Below are positions 41,109 to 49,061 of a stretch of DNA of 64,000 nt, one piece after another. The translations under genes were made by a program, and so were the position numbers. Numbering within the stretch: the stretch's first letter is position 1; every line of letters begins with the position of its first letter. This stretch comes from Micromonospora sp. WMMD961. GTDB taxonomy: Bacteria; Actinomycetota; Actinomycetes; Mycobacteriales; Micromonosporaceae. The stretch spans positions 3,755,501 through 3,819,500 of the forward strand of contig NZ_JARUBJ010000002.1 in the NCBI RefSeq assembly GCF_029626145.1, read 5' to 3'. The notes under the pieces were generated by a model. It had not been told where the DNA came from. It worked only from the letters and a program-made list of their open reading frames with translations, and did no database searches.

Positions 41109-42002
41109 TCAGGTCGTCGGGCGGCCGTTGAGCCCGACTCGTCGGGTGGCGACGATGGCCTCGAGCGTCGAGCGCGCCGATGTCGGGCGGCGGCCGATGA
41201 GGGTCTGCAACGTCGGGTCGACGACGGCGAACTCTCCTCGACGCGCCGCGCGGTACATGCCGAGGGTGAAGTCGGCCGCCGCGACCGGCATGCCCCGCTC
41301 GATGGCTGTCGCCCGCCACTGGTCGTCGCTGACGACGATGCGAGTGACAGCGCGGCCCGTGATGTCGGTCAGGATGCCGGCCACCGCCCCGAGGTCGAGC
41401 GCCTCCGCCGCGGTCAGCGCCGGTGTGATGCCGTCGAGCCGGCCCTCCTCGGCCAGGGCGACGGCTGCCGCCTCGGCCAGATCGGCGTGCGCGGTCCAGG
41501 ACACCGGGCCGTCCTCCGGTGCCACGAGTTGACCGGTCTCCAGCGCCGCGCCGATGGAGAAGCCGAGTGTGCTGGCGTAGAACCCGTTGCGCAGGGCGGT
41601 GAAGGGAACCCCCAGGCCGGCCAGGTGCTCCTCGGTCGCGGCGTGCGTGGGCTGTGGGGCGAAGAGCGAGTCCCGGGAGGCGGCCTGGTGGCTGGTGTAC
41701 ACGATTCGTTTGGCTCCTGCGGCGTGGGCGGCGTCGATGGCGGCGCGGTTGGCGACGAGCGCGCCGGGGCCGCGGATGGCGGCGGACACGATCAGGACCG
41801 TGTCGGCACCCTCGAAGGCGTGCCCCAGCGTCGCCGGGTCGGTGAAGTCTCCGGCGCGGACCCGGACGCCACGCTCGGCGAGGACCGCAGCCTTGTCGAC
41901 GTCACGCACGCTCACGCCCACGGCGTCGGGTGGCAACCGGTCGAGCAGCCGGTCGACGATCTGGGACCCGAGCTGGCCAGTGGCACCGGTGACGACGATC
42001 AT
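41109..42002 (-). CDS. NmrA/QorB-like NAD(P)-binding oxidoreductase
   Basis: 297 residues of the atypical SDR (NmrA-like, quinone oxidoreductase 2) group: VVTGATGQLGSQIVDRLL at the N-terminus, FTDPATLGHAFEGADTVLIVS, KRIVYTSHQAASRDS and the substrate half after 170. QorB-type proteins reduce quinones with NADPH. AAGGAG lies eight bases before the ATG at 42002. It is divergent from a TetR gene whose promoter carries a palindrome, so it is probably under that repressor. Confidence 0.85.
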   Translation of the reverse strand: MIVVTGATGQLGSQIVDRLLDRLPPDAVGVSVRDVDKAAVLAERGVRVRAGDFTDPATLGHAFEGADTVLIVSAAIRGPGALVANRAAIDAAHAAGAKRIVYTSHQAASRDSLFAPQPTHAATEEHLAGLGVPFTALRNGFYASTLGFSIGAALETGQLVAPEDGPVSWTAHADLAEAAAVALAEEGRLDGITPALTAAEALDLGAVAGILTDITGRAVTRIVVSDDQWRATAIERGMPVAAADFTLGMYRAARRGEFAVVDPTLQTLIGRRPTSARSTLEAIVATRRVGLNGRPTT

Positions 42003-42052
42003 GATCAACACTCCTTGTTATCGGCGTTACGCTGGCTACGTTATCACCGATA

Positions 42053-42081
42053 TTTCGAGGTTAACAAGATGCTGTTAGCAT
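42053..42081 (+). promoter_or_regulatory. Promoter and operator of the TetR gene
   Basis: TTTCGA (42053-42058), 17 bases, TAGCAT (42076-42081), six bases to the ATG: a leaderless promoter. TAACA-N6-TGTTA (42062-42077) is a perfect inverted repeat in the spacer and reaches the -10 element. GTTATC also occurs twice (42017, 42040) closer to the divergent oxidoreductase. Confidence 0.6.
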
Positions 42082-42087
42082 TGGTTC

Positions 42088-42807
42088 ATGGTGACGACGC
42101 AGGACACGGCATCGCGCGACGACGTCCGTGCGGGAATCGTCGCGGCAGCGACCCGACTGCTCCGCGAGAAGGGCGCGAACGCCGTGACGACACGCGCCGT
42201 CGCTCAGGCCGCAGGTGTGCAGGCGCCCACCATCTACCGCTTGTTCGGCGACAAGGACGGCCTCATCGACGCCGTCGCCGAACACGTCATGGCCACCTAC
42301 GTCAGCGGCAAATCGGTCGCAGCGGACGTCGCGACGGGCGATCCGGTCGCGGAGCTGCGCTCCGGATGGCGCGCGCACGTGGAGTTCGGGCTGACAAACC
42401 CCGAGCTCTACGCGCTGATCGCCACCCGGGGGAGCGGAGCGCCCTCGCCGGCAACGGTCGCGGGCCTCGACGTGCTGCGTCGCCGCGTACGGCGACTCGC
42501 CGCAGCCGGCCTCCTTCGGGTCGACGAACAGCGCGCGCTCCTGATGATCCACTCCGCGGGCAACGGAACCATCCTCACCCTGCTGGGAATGCCCGCCGAC
42601 CAGCGCGACCTCGGCCTGGGCGAGGCCATGCTCGATGCCGTGCTCACCAGCATCCTGGCGACAGCTCCGGCGACACCCGACACCACCACGAACGCGGTCG
42701 CGGTGACCTTCGCGACGGTGCTGCCCGACCTCCCGGGGCTCACCGACGCCGAACGCGCGCTGATGGCCGAGTGGCTGCACCGGTCACTGGCCCACCCGAC
42801 GCCGTGA
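42088..42807 (+). CDS. TetR/AcrR family regulator
   Basis: 239 residues; helix-turn-helix IVAAATRLLREKGANAVTTRAVAQAAGVQAPTIYRLFGDKDGLIDAV and a C-terminal all-helical ligand domain. It most likely represses itself and the divergent NmrA/QorB-like oxidoreductase through the palindrome between them, a common arrangement for electrophile or quinone stress. The ATG is leaderless. Confidence 0.88.
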   Translation: MVTTQDTASRDDVRAGIVAAATRLLREKGANAVTTRAVAQAAGVQAPTIYRLFGDKDGLIDAVAEHVMATYVSGKSVAADVATGDPVAELRSGWRAHVEFGLTNPELYALIATRGSGAPSPATVAGLDVLRRRVRRLAAAGLLRVDEQRALLMIHSAGNGTILTLLGMPADQRDLGLGEAMLDAVLTSILATAPATPDTTTNAVAVTFATVLPDLPGLTDAERALMAEWLHRSLAHPTP

Positions 42808-42849
42808 TCACCTGGCCGGAAAGCAATCGACGAGAGCAGGCAGGGGAGA

Positions 42850-42855
42850 TAGCTT
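42850..42855 (+). promoter_or_regulatory. -10 element of leader module copy 1
   Basis: TAGCTT lies 37 bases before the ATG of the 19-codon ORF. In copy 2 TAGTTT lies at the same distance, and 17 of the 25 bases from the -10 element to the ribosome site are the same in both copies. Confidence 0.5.
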
Positions 42856-42892
42856 GCAGAGGACCGCGACACCACCCGAGGAGGTGAGACCC

Positions 42893-42952
42893 ATGAACGT
42901 TGTAGCGATGTGGGTGCTCCCCCTTGCCGTCACGGTCGGGCGATTGACGTAG
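42893..42952 (+). CDS. 19-residue leader peptide, copy 1 (orphan)
   Basis: The ORF encodes MNVVAMWVLPLAVTVGRLT with a strong GAGGAGG ribosome site eight bases upstream. A copy at 48960 differs at 4 of 60 bases, two silent and two conservative (V/A, A/S). Similarity runs from the -10 element to just past the stop and then ends. Here no gene follows in the same direction; the sequence downstream is antisense to a broken membrane-protein gene. Function unknown; a regulatory leader peptide is the best guess. Confidence 0.5.
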   Translation: MNVVAMWVLPLAVTVGRLT

Positions 42953-43311
42953 GTGCGCTCGTCGATGCGTAACACATCGATCTTCAGTCCGCCCAGGCTC
43001 ACCGTGCCGGTCGCTTGTCCTCCTTTGAGGACGGTCAGGTCAGTGCTCGCGCCGCCGATCGGTGCGCCCACCAGGCGGACCGCCTCGGCGGCACCCATCG
43101 CGGCCGCCGCCGCGCGGAACTGCTCGCGCGTGGTCTGCGGCTTGTCGTCCTTCGTGACCTGCCAGACGACGAGCCCACCGGCTCCGACGAGCACCAGCAG
43201 CGCGACGATGCCGGCGACGAGCGCCGCGGGCCGCTGCCACCAGACCGGCCCCGGCTGCTGCGCAGGTGGTGGCGGTGGTGGCGGTGGTCAGGCTGAACCT
43301 ACTTCGGACAT
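42953..43311 (-). pseudogene. Proline-rich, single-TM protein, broken at both ends
   Basis: An ATG at 43311 (GGGGTTCTT upstream) starts MSEVGSA and hits TGA at codon 8; in frame beyond it come a Pro run, PGPVWWQRP, a membrane helix and an extracellular part ending LKIDVLRIDERTYV, like LppX-type or similar anchored proteins. At that point the reading meets the antisense of leader module copy 1 and loses protein character. It looks like a gene cut by the leader module or by a deletion. Translation from an internal GTG at 43194 would give a stub. Confidence 0.55.
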
Positions 43312-43477
43312 AAGAACCCCCGTTCCCGGGAGCCACTCTATCGTCGGAAATCAATTCGGGCGGGTCCTGAACCACGCTGAGGTCAGCCGTCAGTTCAGGA
43401 CGGCCCACGTTCGACAGAGTTGGCGAGTGTTGCCGCCACCGGATCATCGCTACCGCTGACCGCTTTACCGATCGTCC

Positions 43478-44254
43478 TCAACCATGCAGCTGATCGGCGT
43501 GCGCTGTGATCCACCTCGCGTCGCGTTGGTAGAGCCCGACGTGATGGCGAATGCCCTCCTGCCCCTGATCAGCGCGCGCCTCGGTGAAGGCGGCGAGGTC
43601 GTGTAGTCGATGCACTGCGACGTGGAGAATGTGAGCAGGGTCCTGCCCCGAGCCATAGGCATCGCAGAGCATGCGCAGCCGACGTGCCCGCTGGTCCAGG
43701 TCACTGTCGATAGCGTCGCCGTTGTCGGGATCGGCCAGCGGCACCAGCCGGTAGGCGAGGTAGGCCAGATCCCACGACCGGGGACCGGGCGAGGCAGTGT
43801 CCCAGTCGATGACGCCGGTGAGCCGCCGGTCGGTGAAAACCATGTTGTACGGGGCGAAGTCGTTGTGACAGATGACCTCGGCGGGCTGCCGCACCGGGAA
43901 CCGCCATACCCCGCTGACGGTGTCGAAGCTCGCGCTGGCGCCGTGAAGGTCGGCGAGGTAGACACCGGCCTCGGTGAGGACGTCCTCCCTCCAGATCCAG
44001 TCCGGCAACGGGTACTGCGGCACGATGCCCGGCAGGTACGAGACAACGTCGCGTCCGTGCTCGTCGGACCCGAGCGGTTGCGGAACCCAGGTGACGCCGC
44101 GCTCACGAAGGTGTCGTAGCAGGCGTTGGATTGTCGGGCTCCAAGCCCCGGCGGGCCGCCGGACAGTGGCACCGACGCGTGTCGCACCGCCCATGTTGCC
44201 GCCGGGTAGCACTTCCTCCTGCTCGCCGAGCGCGTTTGCGCTGTGGTCGCTCAT
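43478..44254 (-). CDS. Aminoglycoside phosphotransferase (APH) family protein
   Basis: 258 residues of the APH/choline-kinase fold. The Brenner motif is VICHNDFAPYNMVF (catalytic Asp, metal Asn) and VIDWDTASPGP supplies the DFG-like Asp. The N-terminal lobe has SDEHGRDVVSYLPG. Substrate is uncertain, since most such actinobacterial proteins are not proven drug kinases. GAGGAT ends seven bases before the ATG at 44254; an ATG at 44263 is also possible. A related but ruined APH gene lies just upstream on the other strand. Confidence 0.82.
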   Translation of the reverse strand: MSDHSANALGEQEEVLPGGNMGGATRVGATVRRPAGAWSPTIQRLLRHLRERGVTWVPQPLGSDEHGRDVVSYLPGIVPQYPLPDWIWREDVLTEAGVYLADLHGASASFDTVSGVWRFPVRQPAEVICHNDFAPYNMVFTDRRLTGVIDWDTASPGPRSWDLAYLAYRLVPLADPDNGDAIDSDLDQRARRLRMLCDAYGSGQDPAHILHVAVHRLHDLAAFTEARADQGQEGIRHHVGLYQRDARWITAHADQLHG

Positions 44255-44426
44255 GCCCGACATCCTCAGCGAGAGAGGGCCTGCACGGCTAGTGGGTTGC
44301 CGGGATGGGCTGACCTGGAAAAGCAGAGCCGTGGTTGTCAATTACTGGATTGCTATTACCGATAATCCATTAAATAGCTAGGACGGAAGGGACGAAACGG
44401 CCACGCACCATAATGACAGTTCTTGG

Positions 44427-44443
44427 GCGTAATGGATTACGCT
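44427..44443 (+). promoter_or_regulatory. Palindromic operator over the -10 element of the APH pseudogene
   Basis: GCGTAAT-GG-ATTACGC (44427-44442) is perfect. TACGCT (44438-44443) is a -10 element six bases before a GTG. The 60 bases upstream, including GGATT...AATCC (44347-44368), are distinctly AT-rich compared with the rest of the window. Confidence 0.5.
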
Positions 44444-44449
44444 GGTGTA

Positions 44450-45086
44450 GTGGTCGACGAAGGGCTGGTTCTCGCTCCCGTCAGGCGCCCGTCCGATAAC
44501 CCGACTACGTGGTCACCCTGTGGACCTACTACGAGCCCGTGACCTCAGAGCCGAGCCCTCACACTGACTACATCCGCGCCCTCGAACGTCTGCACGCCGC
44601 GATGCGCCACGTCGACCTGCCCGCCCCGCACTTCACGGACCGGTCTCCACGGCCCGAATGCTGGTGGCCGACCACGCCCGAACGCCGAGGCTGGCCGACT
44701 CGGACCGGGTATTCCTCGCCCGCACGTTGGACCGCATGCGACGAGCGGTAGGGGAGGGTGGCCGATCCGAGCAACTCCTGCACGGCGAACCCCACCCGGG
44801 CAACCTGCTCCCGACCCGGGGCGGCCCTCTCGTCATCGACTTCGAGACGTGTTGCCGGGGGCCGATAGAGTTCGACCTGGCCCACGCGCCCGACGACGTC
44901 GGTGACCGCTACCCGGGTGCCGATCACCAGCTGCTGCGGAATTGCCGGACCCTCGTGCTGGCGATGGTCACGGCCTGACGCTGGGATCGCGACGACCAGT
45001 TTCCCGCCGGCCACCGGCTCGGCGTCGAGTGGCTGCGCGAACTCCGGGAGGCAACAACCAGCGCGGACGGGCAGGCCCGTAACTAA
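44450..45086 (+). pseudogene. Decayed aminoglycoside phosphotransferase gene
   Basis: Pieces of an APH protein appear in different frames: VVDEGLVLAPVRRPSDN, then YIRALERLHAAMRHVDLPAPHF, then, shifted again, LLHGEPHPGNLLPTRGGPLVIDFETCCRGPIEFDLAH, which holds the Brenner motif (HGEPHPGN) and the second Asp. A TGA at 44976-44978 interrupts ATA-RWDRDDQFPAGHR where relatives have Trp. At least two frameshifts and one nonsense change show that it is dead, though its promoter and operator are still clean. Confidence 0.78.
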
Positions 45087-45144
45087 CAGGTTCCACGAAA
45101 ACGGCGAGCCTGCCGGATCGTGGGTGTTGCCAGCCCGTCGTCCG

Positions 45145-45801
45145 TCACGTCTCTGCTACTAACCGGTTCTCCCAGGCCCAGGCGGCTATCTCGGTACGGT
45201 TTCGTAGCTGGAGCTTGTCTTGGATGTTGGCTACGTGGGCTTTCACCGTGCTCAGCGAGACGAACAACTCCTGCGCGATTTCCTGGTTGGTGCGTCCCCG
45301 GGCGAGGTGCTTGATCAGTTCGACCTCCCGGTTGCTCAAGGGTGTCGCGGTTCGGCGTGGCGATGGGGCCGCGATCGGCCCGAACTGCTTCAGCAGCCGC
45401 ATCGTGATCGATGGCGAGATCATCGCGTCACCAGTGTGCGCTGCCCGCACCGCCTCGGCTAGCAGGGCCGGTCCCGATCCCTTGAGGATGAATCCGACAG
45501 CGCCCGCTCGCAGCGCGGTGTACACGTACTCGTCCAGGTCGAAGGTCGTGATGATCACGACCCGCAGTGGGTCGCGTACGGCCGAACCGGCAAGTGTGCG
45601 GGTCACGTCAAGACCATCCAACCGTGGCATCTGGATGTCCACCAGGCACACGTCCGGGCGGTGCTCCCGGGCAAGGCTGATCGCCTCGGGACCGTCGGCG
45701 GCCTCGGCGACCACCGTGATGTCCGGCTGGCTTTCCAGCAGCAGACGAAGACCTCGGCGGACGATTGCCTGATCCTCGGCGACGAGCACGCGGATGGTCA
45801 T
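45145..45801 (-). CDS. NarL/LuxR-type response regulator
   Basis: 218 residues: receiver domain with EDQ acidic pocket, phospho-Asp in VCLVDIQMPRLDGLD, Thr in VVIITTF and Lys in FILKG; then a LuxR helix-turn-helix (LSNREVELIKHLARGRTNQEIAQELFVSLSTVKAHVANIQDKL). The start overlaps the stop of the histidine kinase (ATGA), forming a two-component pair. Likely targets include the DUF418 gene of the same unit. Confidence 0.93.
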   Translation of the reverse strand: MTIRVLVAEDQAIVRRGLRLLLESQPDITVVAEAADGPEAISLAREHRPDVCLVDIQMPRLDGLDVTRTLAGSAVRDPLRVVIITTFDLDEYVYTALRAGAVGFILKGSGPALLAEAVRAAHTGDAMISPSITMRLLKQFGPIAAPSPRRTATPLSNREVELIKHLARGRTNQEIAQELFVSLSTVKAHVANIQDKLQLRNRTEIAAWAWENRLVAET

Positions 45802-46955
45802 GATGCTCCCGGTACGGGGATGGTGGCCTCGACGGTCCATCCGGTGGGTGTGCCCGGACCGGCGCTCAACTCACCGCCGAGGGCGGTCGCCCGCTCTCGC
45901 ATTCCGACCAGACCATGGCCATCGAGGCGGGTAGCGCGGCCCGGCTGTCCGTCGTCGGCGATGCGCAGCCGGGCAACCCGCTGGTCGTGGGCCAGCGTCA
46001 CGGTGACGGTACGTGCATCGCGCGCGTGCTGCGCCACGTTGGTCAGTGCCTCCTGCACGATCCGGTAGATGCCGATGGCAGTCTCCGGTGACCAATCGGC
46101 CGGCATGTGGCCGTCGGGCAGGTCGAGCCGAGCGCGAATGCCGGTGCTGCCGAAGCGGTCTACCAGCTCGGCCAGGGAATCCGGCGCGGGCGCAACCGTT
46201 GGCTCGTCGTCCCGCAGCAGCCGCACCACCTGCCGCAGGGAGGTGAGCGCCTGAGCACCAGCCGTCTCGATCTCGGCAAGGACCGCCCGGATCGCGGGCG
46301 GGTCGGTTTCGGTGGCAAGCTGCGCGACCTGAGCCTGGATGATCAGGCCAGTCAGGTGATGGGCCGCGACGTCGTGCAGGTCGCGGGCCAGTGCCAGCCG
46401 CTCGGTACGCCGCACCTCGTCAACCATCGCCCGCCGCCGCGCGTCGCCGAGCCGCAGCCACAGACCCACCGTGACCGCGAGCGCCCAGCCAACCACCATG
46501 ATCCGCGTGGCTGTCCATGCGTTCGGAACGTCCTGAGCCAGATAGGTTGCGTACCGCTCGATGGTGCCTACGGCGACCATCCCGGAACCGACGGCGACCG
46601 CGACGGCACCTGCCGCACCGGGCAGGAACCGCACTGCGGAGGCAGTCACCACCAGCAGCGCCAGGCAGGCGATCGGAGCGGGCTGCCCCCGCTGGTCGGT
46701 CAGCCAGTCGATCAGCTCGGCGGCCGCGCACAAGGCGATTGCGGTGGCCGCCGCCCGAGCGGGGAACCGTCGTCGCAGCATCGCTGCCCCGCACACCACC
46801 GCCGTGATCAGCACCAGCGCCGTGCCCACCGGCCAAACCGAGCGGCGGCTCAGCACCACCGCCACCTCAATGACGAGACCGGCAGCGAGCAACACGCCGA
46901 ACGTGGCCTCGACCAGTCTGCCCGGCAGGCCGGTGCGGCTGCCGGCGAGAATCAT
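45798..46955 (-). CDS. HisKA_3-type sensor histidine kinase
   Basis: 385 residues: five or six membrane helices in the first 170 residues with short loops, then the NarX-type dimerisation helix ERLALARDLHDVAAHHLTGLIIQAQ with the phosphorylated His, and an HATPase domain (IYRIVQEALTNVAQHA; DDGQPGRATRLDGHGLVGMRERATALGGEL). It lacks a large extracellular sensor, so it probably senses the membrane. GGAGAGG precedes the ATG. Confidence 0.92.
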   Translation of the reverse strand: MILAGSRTGLPGRLVEATFGVLLAAGLVIEVAVVLSRRSVWPVGTALVLITAVVCGAAMLRRRFPARAAATAIALCAAAELIDWLTDQRGQPAPIACLALLVVTASAVRFLPGAAGAVAVAVGSGMVAVGTIERYATYLAQDVPNAWTATRIMVVGWALAVTVGLWLRLGDARRRAMVDEVRRTERLALARDLHDVAAHHLTGLIIQAQVAQLATETDPPAIRAVLAEIETAGAQALTSLRQVVRLLRDDEPTVAPAPDSLAELVDRFGSTGIRARLDLPDGHMPADWSPETAIGIYRIVQEALTNVAQHARDARTVTVTLAHDQRVARLRIADDGQPGRATRLDGHGLVGMRERATALGGELSAGPGTPTGWTVEATIPVPGAS

Positions 46956-46990
46956 GACGCCTCTCCTGCTGGATCCGGAGCAGCGGCTGG

Positions 46991-48046
46991 TCATGACGGG
47001 CGCCGCAGCGGCGGCCGCTGCCACCACGTTACCCACCGCCACAGCCACTCGACCGGCCCCTGGTGGCACCGGCGCAGCCAGACTACCGACCACGTCCACT
47101 GCATCAGCAGGATTGCCCCGGCGACCGCTACCACGCCGCCGACCGGCCAGCGGTCCGAGCCCCCGACAACGCCGGAGATCGCCAGCACCAGCACCGTCGC
47201 GGTCAGATAGTTTGTCAGCGCCATCTGTCCCAGCGGCCGGAATACGGCGGTCAACGGCCTGGCCAGCCGCGTCCTCAGCAGCAGCAAGATCCCACACACG
47301 TAGGCACCGGCGGTCAGCAACCCGGCGGCCGGATAGGCGACCCTGAACGTGGTGCTGCCCGGGTCGGCTGACCCTGCGCGCAACTGGATCACCGCCGTCG
47401 GCACGGCGGCAAAGGCAAAGATCAACCCCAACACCGCAGTGGTACGTGGACCCGAGCCGATCCTTTTGACCACCCCGTAGCGCGTCAGCGCGGAACCGAG
47501 CAGAAACAGACCGGGGATCAGTGAGTACCAGCCGCCGAACAAACTCACCGACAACACGATGAGAAGCCCGGCGGTGACCGCCACCACGCGACGCGGCAAC
47601 CACGTGGAGGGCAACAGGACCAGCATGCCGAGCGCCGCGTACACGGTGAGAACGTCGCCCTTCCACAACATCAGGAAGTGGAACAGGCCCACGGCCAGCA
47701 GTGCCAGCAGCCGACGCAGCAGCACCACTCGCGGTTGCCGAGCCCGCGCCTGCGTCGACTCGAGCACCAGTGAGAAGCCTACGCCGAACAGTAACGAGAA
47801 GATCGGAAAGAATCGCTGATCGACCAGCAGATGCAGCACCGTCGCCGCGGTCGTCTCCGGTACGTGCCCGGTGCCGATTTCGCCGCCGCGATGGGCGATC
47901 GGCTTCACGTTCGCCAGCAGGATCCCGCACAGGGCGAAGCCCCGAAGCACATCGAGCGCGTCGACGCGCTTCCGCGCCTGGGGTGCGGCGGGCCGAGACC
48001 GGCCGACGTCGATGATGTCGACGTTTCCAATACTGTTCCATGACAT
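46991..48046 (-). CDS. DUF418 family multi-pass membrane protein
   Basis: 351 residues, about nine helices. RVDALDVLRGFALCGILLANV is the DUF418/acyltransferase-like start, and PLGQMALTNYLTATVL with WLRRCHQGPVEWLWRWVTW near the C-terminus are the DUF418 signatures. Possibly an acyl or transport role; not established. It is the first gene of the unit with the two-component pair and ends 35 bases before the kinase. CAGGCT ends six bases before the ATG. Confidence 0.87.
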   Translation of the reverse strand: MSWNSIGNVDIIDVGRSRPAAPQARKRVDALDVLRGFALCGILLANVKPIAHRGGEIGTGHVPETTAATVLHLLVDQRFFPIFSLLFGVGFSLVLESTQARARQPRVVLLRRLLALLAVGLFHFLMLWKGDVLTVYAALGMLVLLPSTWLPRRVVAVTAGLLIVLSVSLFGGWYSLIPGLFLLGSALTRYGVVKRIGSGPRTTAVLGLIFAFAAVPTAVIQLRAGSADPGSTTFRVAYPAAGLLTAGAYVCGILLLLRTRLARPLTAVFRPLGQMALTNYLTATVLVLAISGVVGGSDRWPVGGVVAVAGAILLMQWTWSVVWLRRCHQGPVEWLWRWVTWWQRPPLRRPS

Positions 48047-48262
48047 GCCCAAAGCCTGGTCGAGCGACCGTCCCGGCCCCTCGGCCAAAAGTCCACGCCG
48101 GTGCCTGAGCCGTCGTACTTTCGGCCATTCCCAGCCGCCGCCAGATAGTTCGGAATGTCGCTACTCGGCTGCGCGGATCTCGCCGCGATCCGAGCGTGGG
48201 GTTGGGTTGACCGGAAGTGGTGGCCTTGTTAGTCACGGGCCGGCAGGTGGTGCTGTCGGGCC

Positions 48263-48730
48263 TCAGCCCGGCTGCCGGCCGTACGCGGCACGGGCCGCGG
48301 CGACCTCTGCGGACTGGCGCGCGCGCCACCTCTTCTGCGCCTCGTTGTTGCACACTCGGCAGACCGTGCGGTATCGACCGCTCACCGGGTCGATCTCCCG
48401 CTCGTGCCCGTTGCGGCAGCGCGGCCGCTGGGTGCGGTGACGGCAGGTGTCGGCGTGGCTCACCTGCCGCAGGTGGGTGGGCTCGATGCAATCCGGCATC
48501 CCGCACAGATGGTGCACATCAAGGTCCGGATCGAAGTTGCCGACGAAGACGACGTAGGCCGCGATGTGCGCCCACGCCCGGCCAGCGACCTTCTGGTAGA
48601 CGCCCCGCCGGCTGCCGTAGCCGCGCACGATCAGGCAGCCGTCGTCCCGGCGGACCGAACGATCGAGGAGGTACGCGCGAAGGGTCTCCTCAGTGAAATG
48701 CCGGGCCAAGCCCTTCACCTGCGACAGCAT
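48263..48730 (-). CDS. HNH endonuclease domain protein
   Basis: 155 residues. The HNH core VHHLCGMPDCIEPTHLRQVSHADTC has the His-His pair, Asn-type position and Cys of the beta-beta-alpha metal fold, after GVYQKVAGRAWAHIAAYVVF. The C-terminal Cys-rich part (RPRCRNGHE, VCRVCNNEAQKRWRARQ) looks like a zinc knuckle. Such small HNH proteins occur in phage and mobile DNA but also alone. TAGCCT ends six bases before the ATG. Confidence 0.85.
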   Translation of the reverse strand: MLSQVKGLARHFTEETLRAYLLDRSVRRDDGCLIVRGYGSRRGVYQKVAGRAWAHIAAYVVFVGNFDPDLDVHHLCGMPDCIEPTHLRQVSHADTCRHRTQRPRCRNGHEREIDPVSGRYRTVCRVCNNEAQKRWRARQSAEVAAARAAYGRQPG

Positions 48731-48794
48731 CTCGTCAGGCTAGGCCAGCGCCCTGACAAGCCCGATTGGCTGGCGGCGGGCCAGCGCCTCAACT

Positions 48795-48842
48795 TCGGGG
48801 ATGTTGCTGCCTCCCGCGCGTCGGAGGCAGCAACATCCCCGA
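48795..48842. repeat. Perfect 20-bp-arm palindrome
   Basis: TCGGGGATGTTGCTGCCTCC (48795-48814) is exactly complementary to 48823-48842, with an 8-base loop. It lies upstream of two divergent genes, so it is not placed as a terminator for either. It may insulate them or be a dispersed repeat. Confidence 0.85.
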
Positions 48843-48891
48843 TCTTACGGAGTCGGCGCGGTTCGGGACGACGCCATGTGCCGAGAATGCG

Positions 48892-48922
48892 TTGGACGCG
48901 ACGACGCCGGGGCTTGTAGTTT
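48892..48922 (+). promoter_or_regulatory. Promoter of the leader-rox transcript
   Basis: TTGGAC (48892-48897), 19 bases, TAGTTT (48917-48922), giving a transcript from about 48929. The leader ORF starts 31 bases later. The -10 element and the 25 bases to the ribosome site resemble leader module copy 1. Confidence 0.55.
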
Positions 48923-48959
48923 GCTGGGGAACGTGACCCTGCCCGAGGAGGTGAGACCC

Positions 48960-49019
48960 ATGAACGTTGCAGCGATGTGGGTGCTCCCTCTCTCCGTCAC
49001 GGTCGGGCGATTGACGTAG
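48960..49019 (+). CDS. 19-residue leader peptide, copy 2 (upstream of rox)
   Basis: The ORF encodes MNVAAMWVLPLSVTVGRLT after the same GAGGAGG site as copy 1 (17 of 19 residues identical). Its TAG lies 42 bases before the monooxygenase ATG, and a CGGGAG/CTCCCG hairpin sits in between. This layout, short hydrophobic ORF then hairpin then ribosome site, is that of attenuation or induced-translation leaders of antibiotic-resistance genes. That function is inferred. Confidence 0.6.
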   Translation: MNVAAMWVLPLSVTVGRLT

Positions 49020-49026
49020 GTGTCGC

Positions 49027-49048
49027 CGGGAGCGCCTCGCCACTCCCG
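49027..49048 (+). promoter_or_regulatory. Hairpin before the rox ribosome site
   Basis: CGGGAG (49027-49032) and CTCCCG (49043-49048) can pair; the AAAGG ribosome site begins right after. GGCGA/TCGCC around the leader stop codon offers an alternative fold that touches the first base of this stem, so leader translation could change which forms. Confidence 0.5.
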
Positions 49049-49061
49049 AAAGGCAACACCC

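Noticed and set aside
42808..43194. Minus-strand frame of 128 codons taken as an intact gene
   Set aside because: Its natural start is separated by a TGA at 43288 and its C-terminus is antisense to the leader module; treated as a pseudogene.
46107..47210. Plus-strand frame of 367 codons opposite the histidine kinase
   Set aside because: No domain features; the minus strand has clear histidine kinase motifs.
48263..48730. HNH gene as part of a phage or restriction island
   Set aside because: No methyltransferase, integrase, terminase or attachment repeats are seen around it.
48911..48931. Possible rifamycin-associated element (RAE) before the rox-like gene: GGGGCTTG is present
   Set aside because: Only the first part of the inverted repeat, as I remember it, is matched; the second half is absent, and these bases overlap the -10 region. 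Not claimed.
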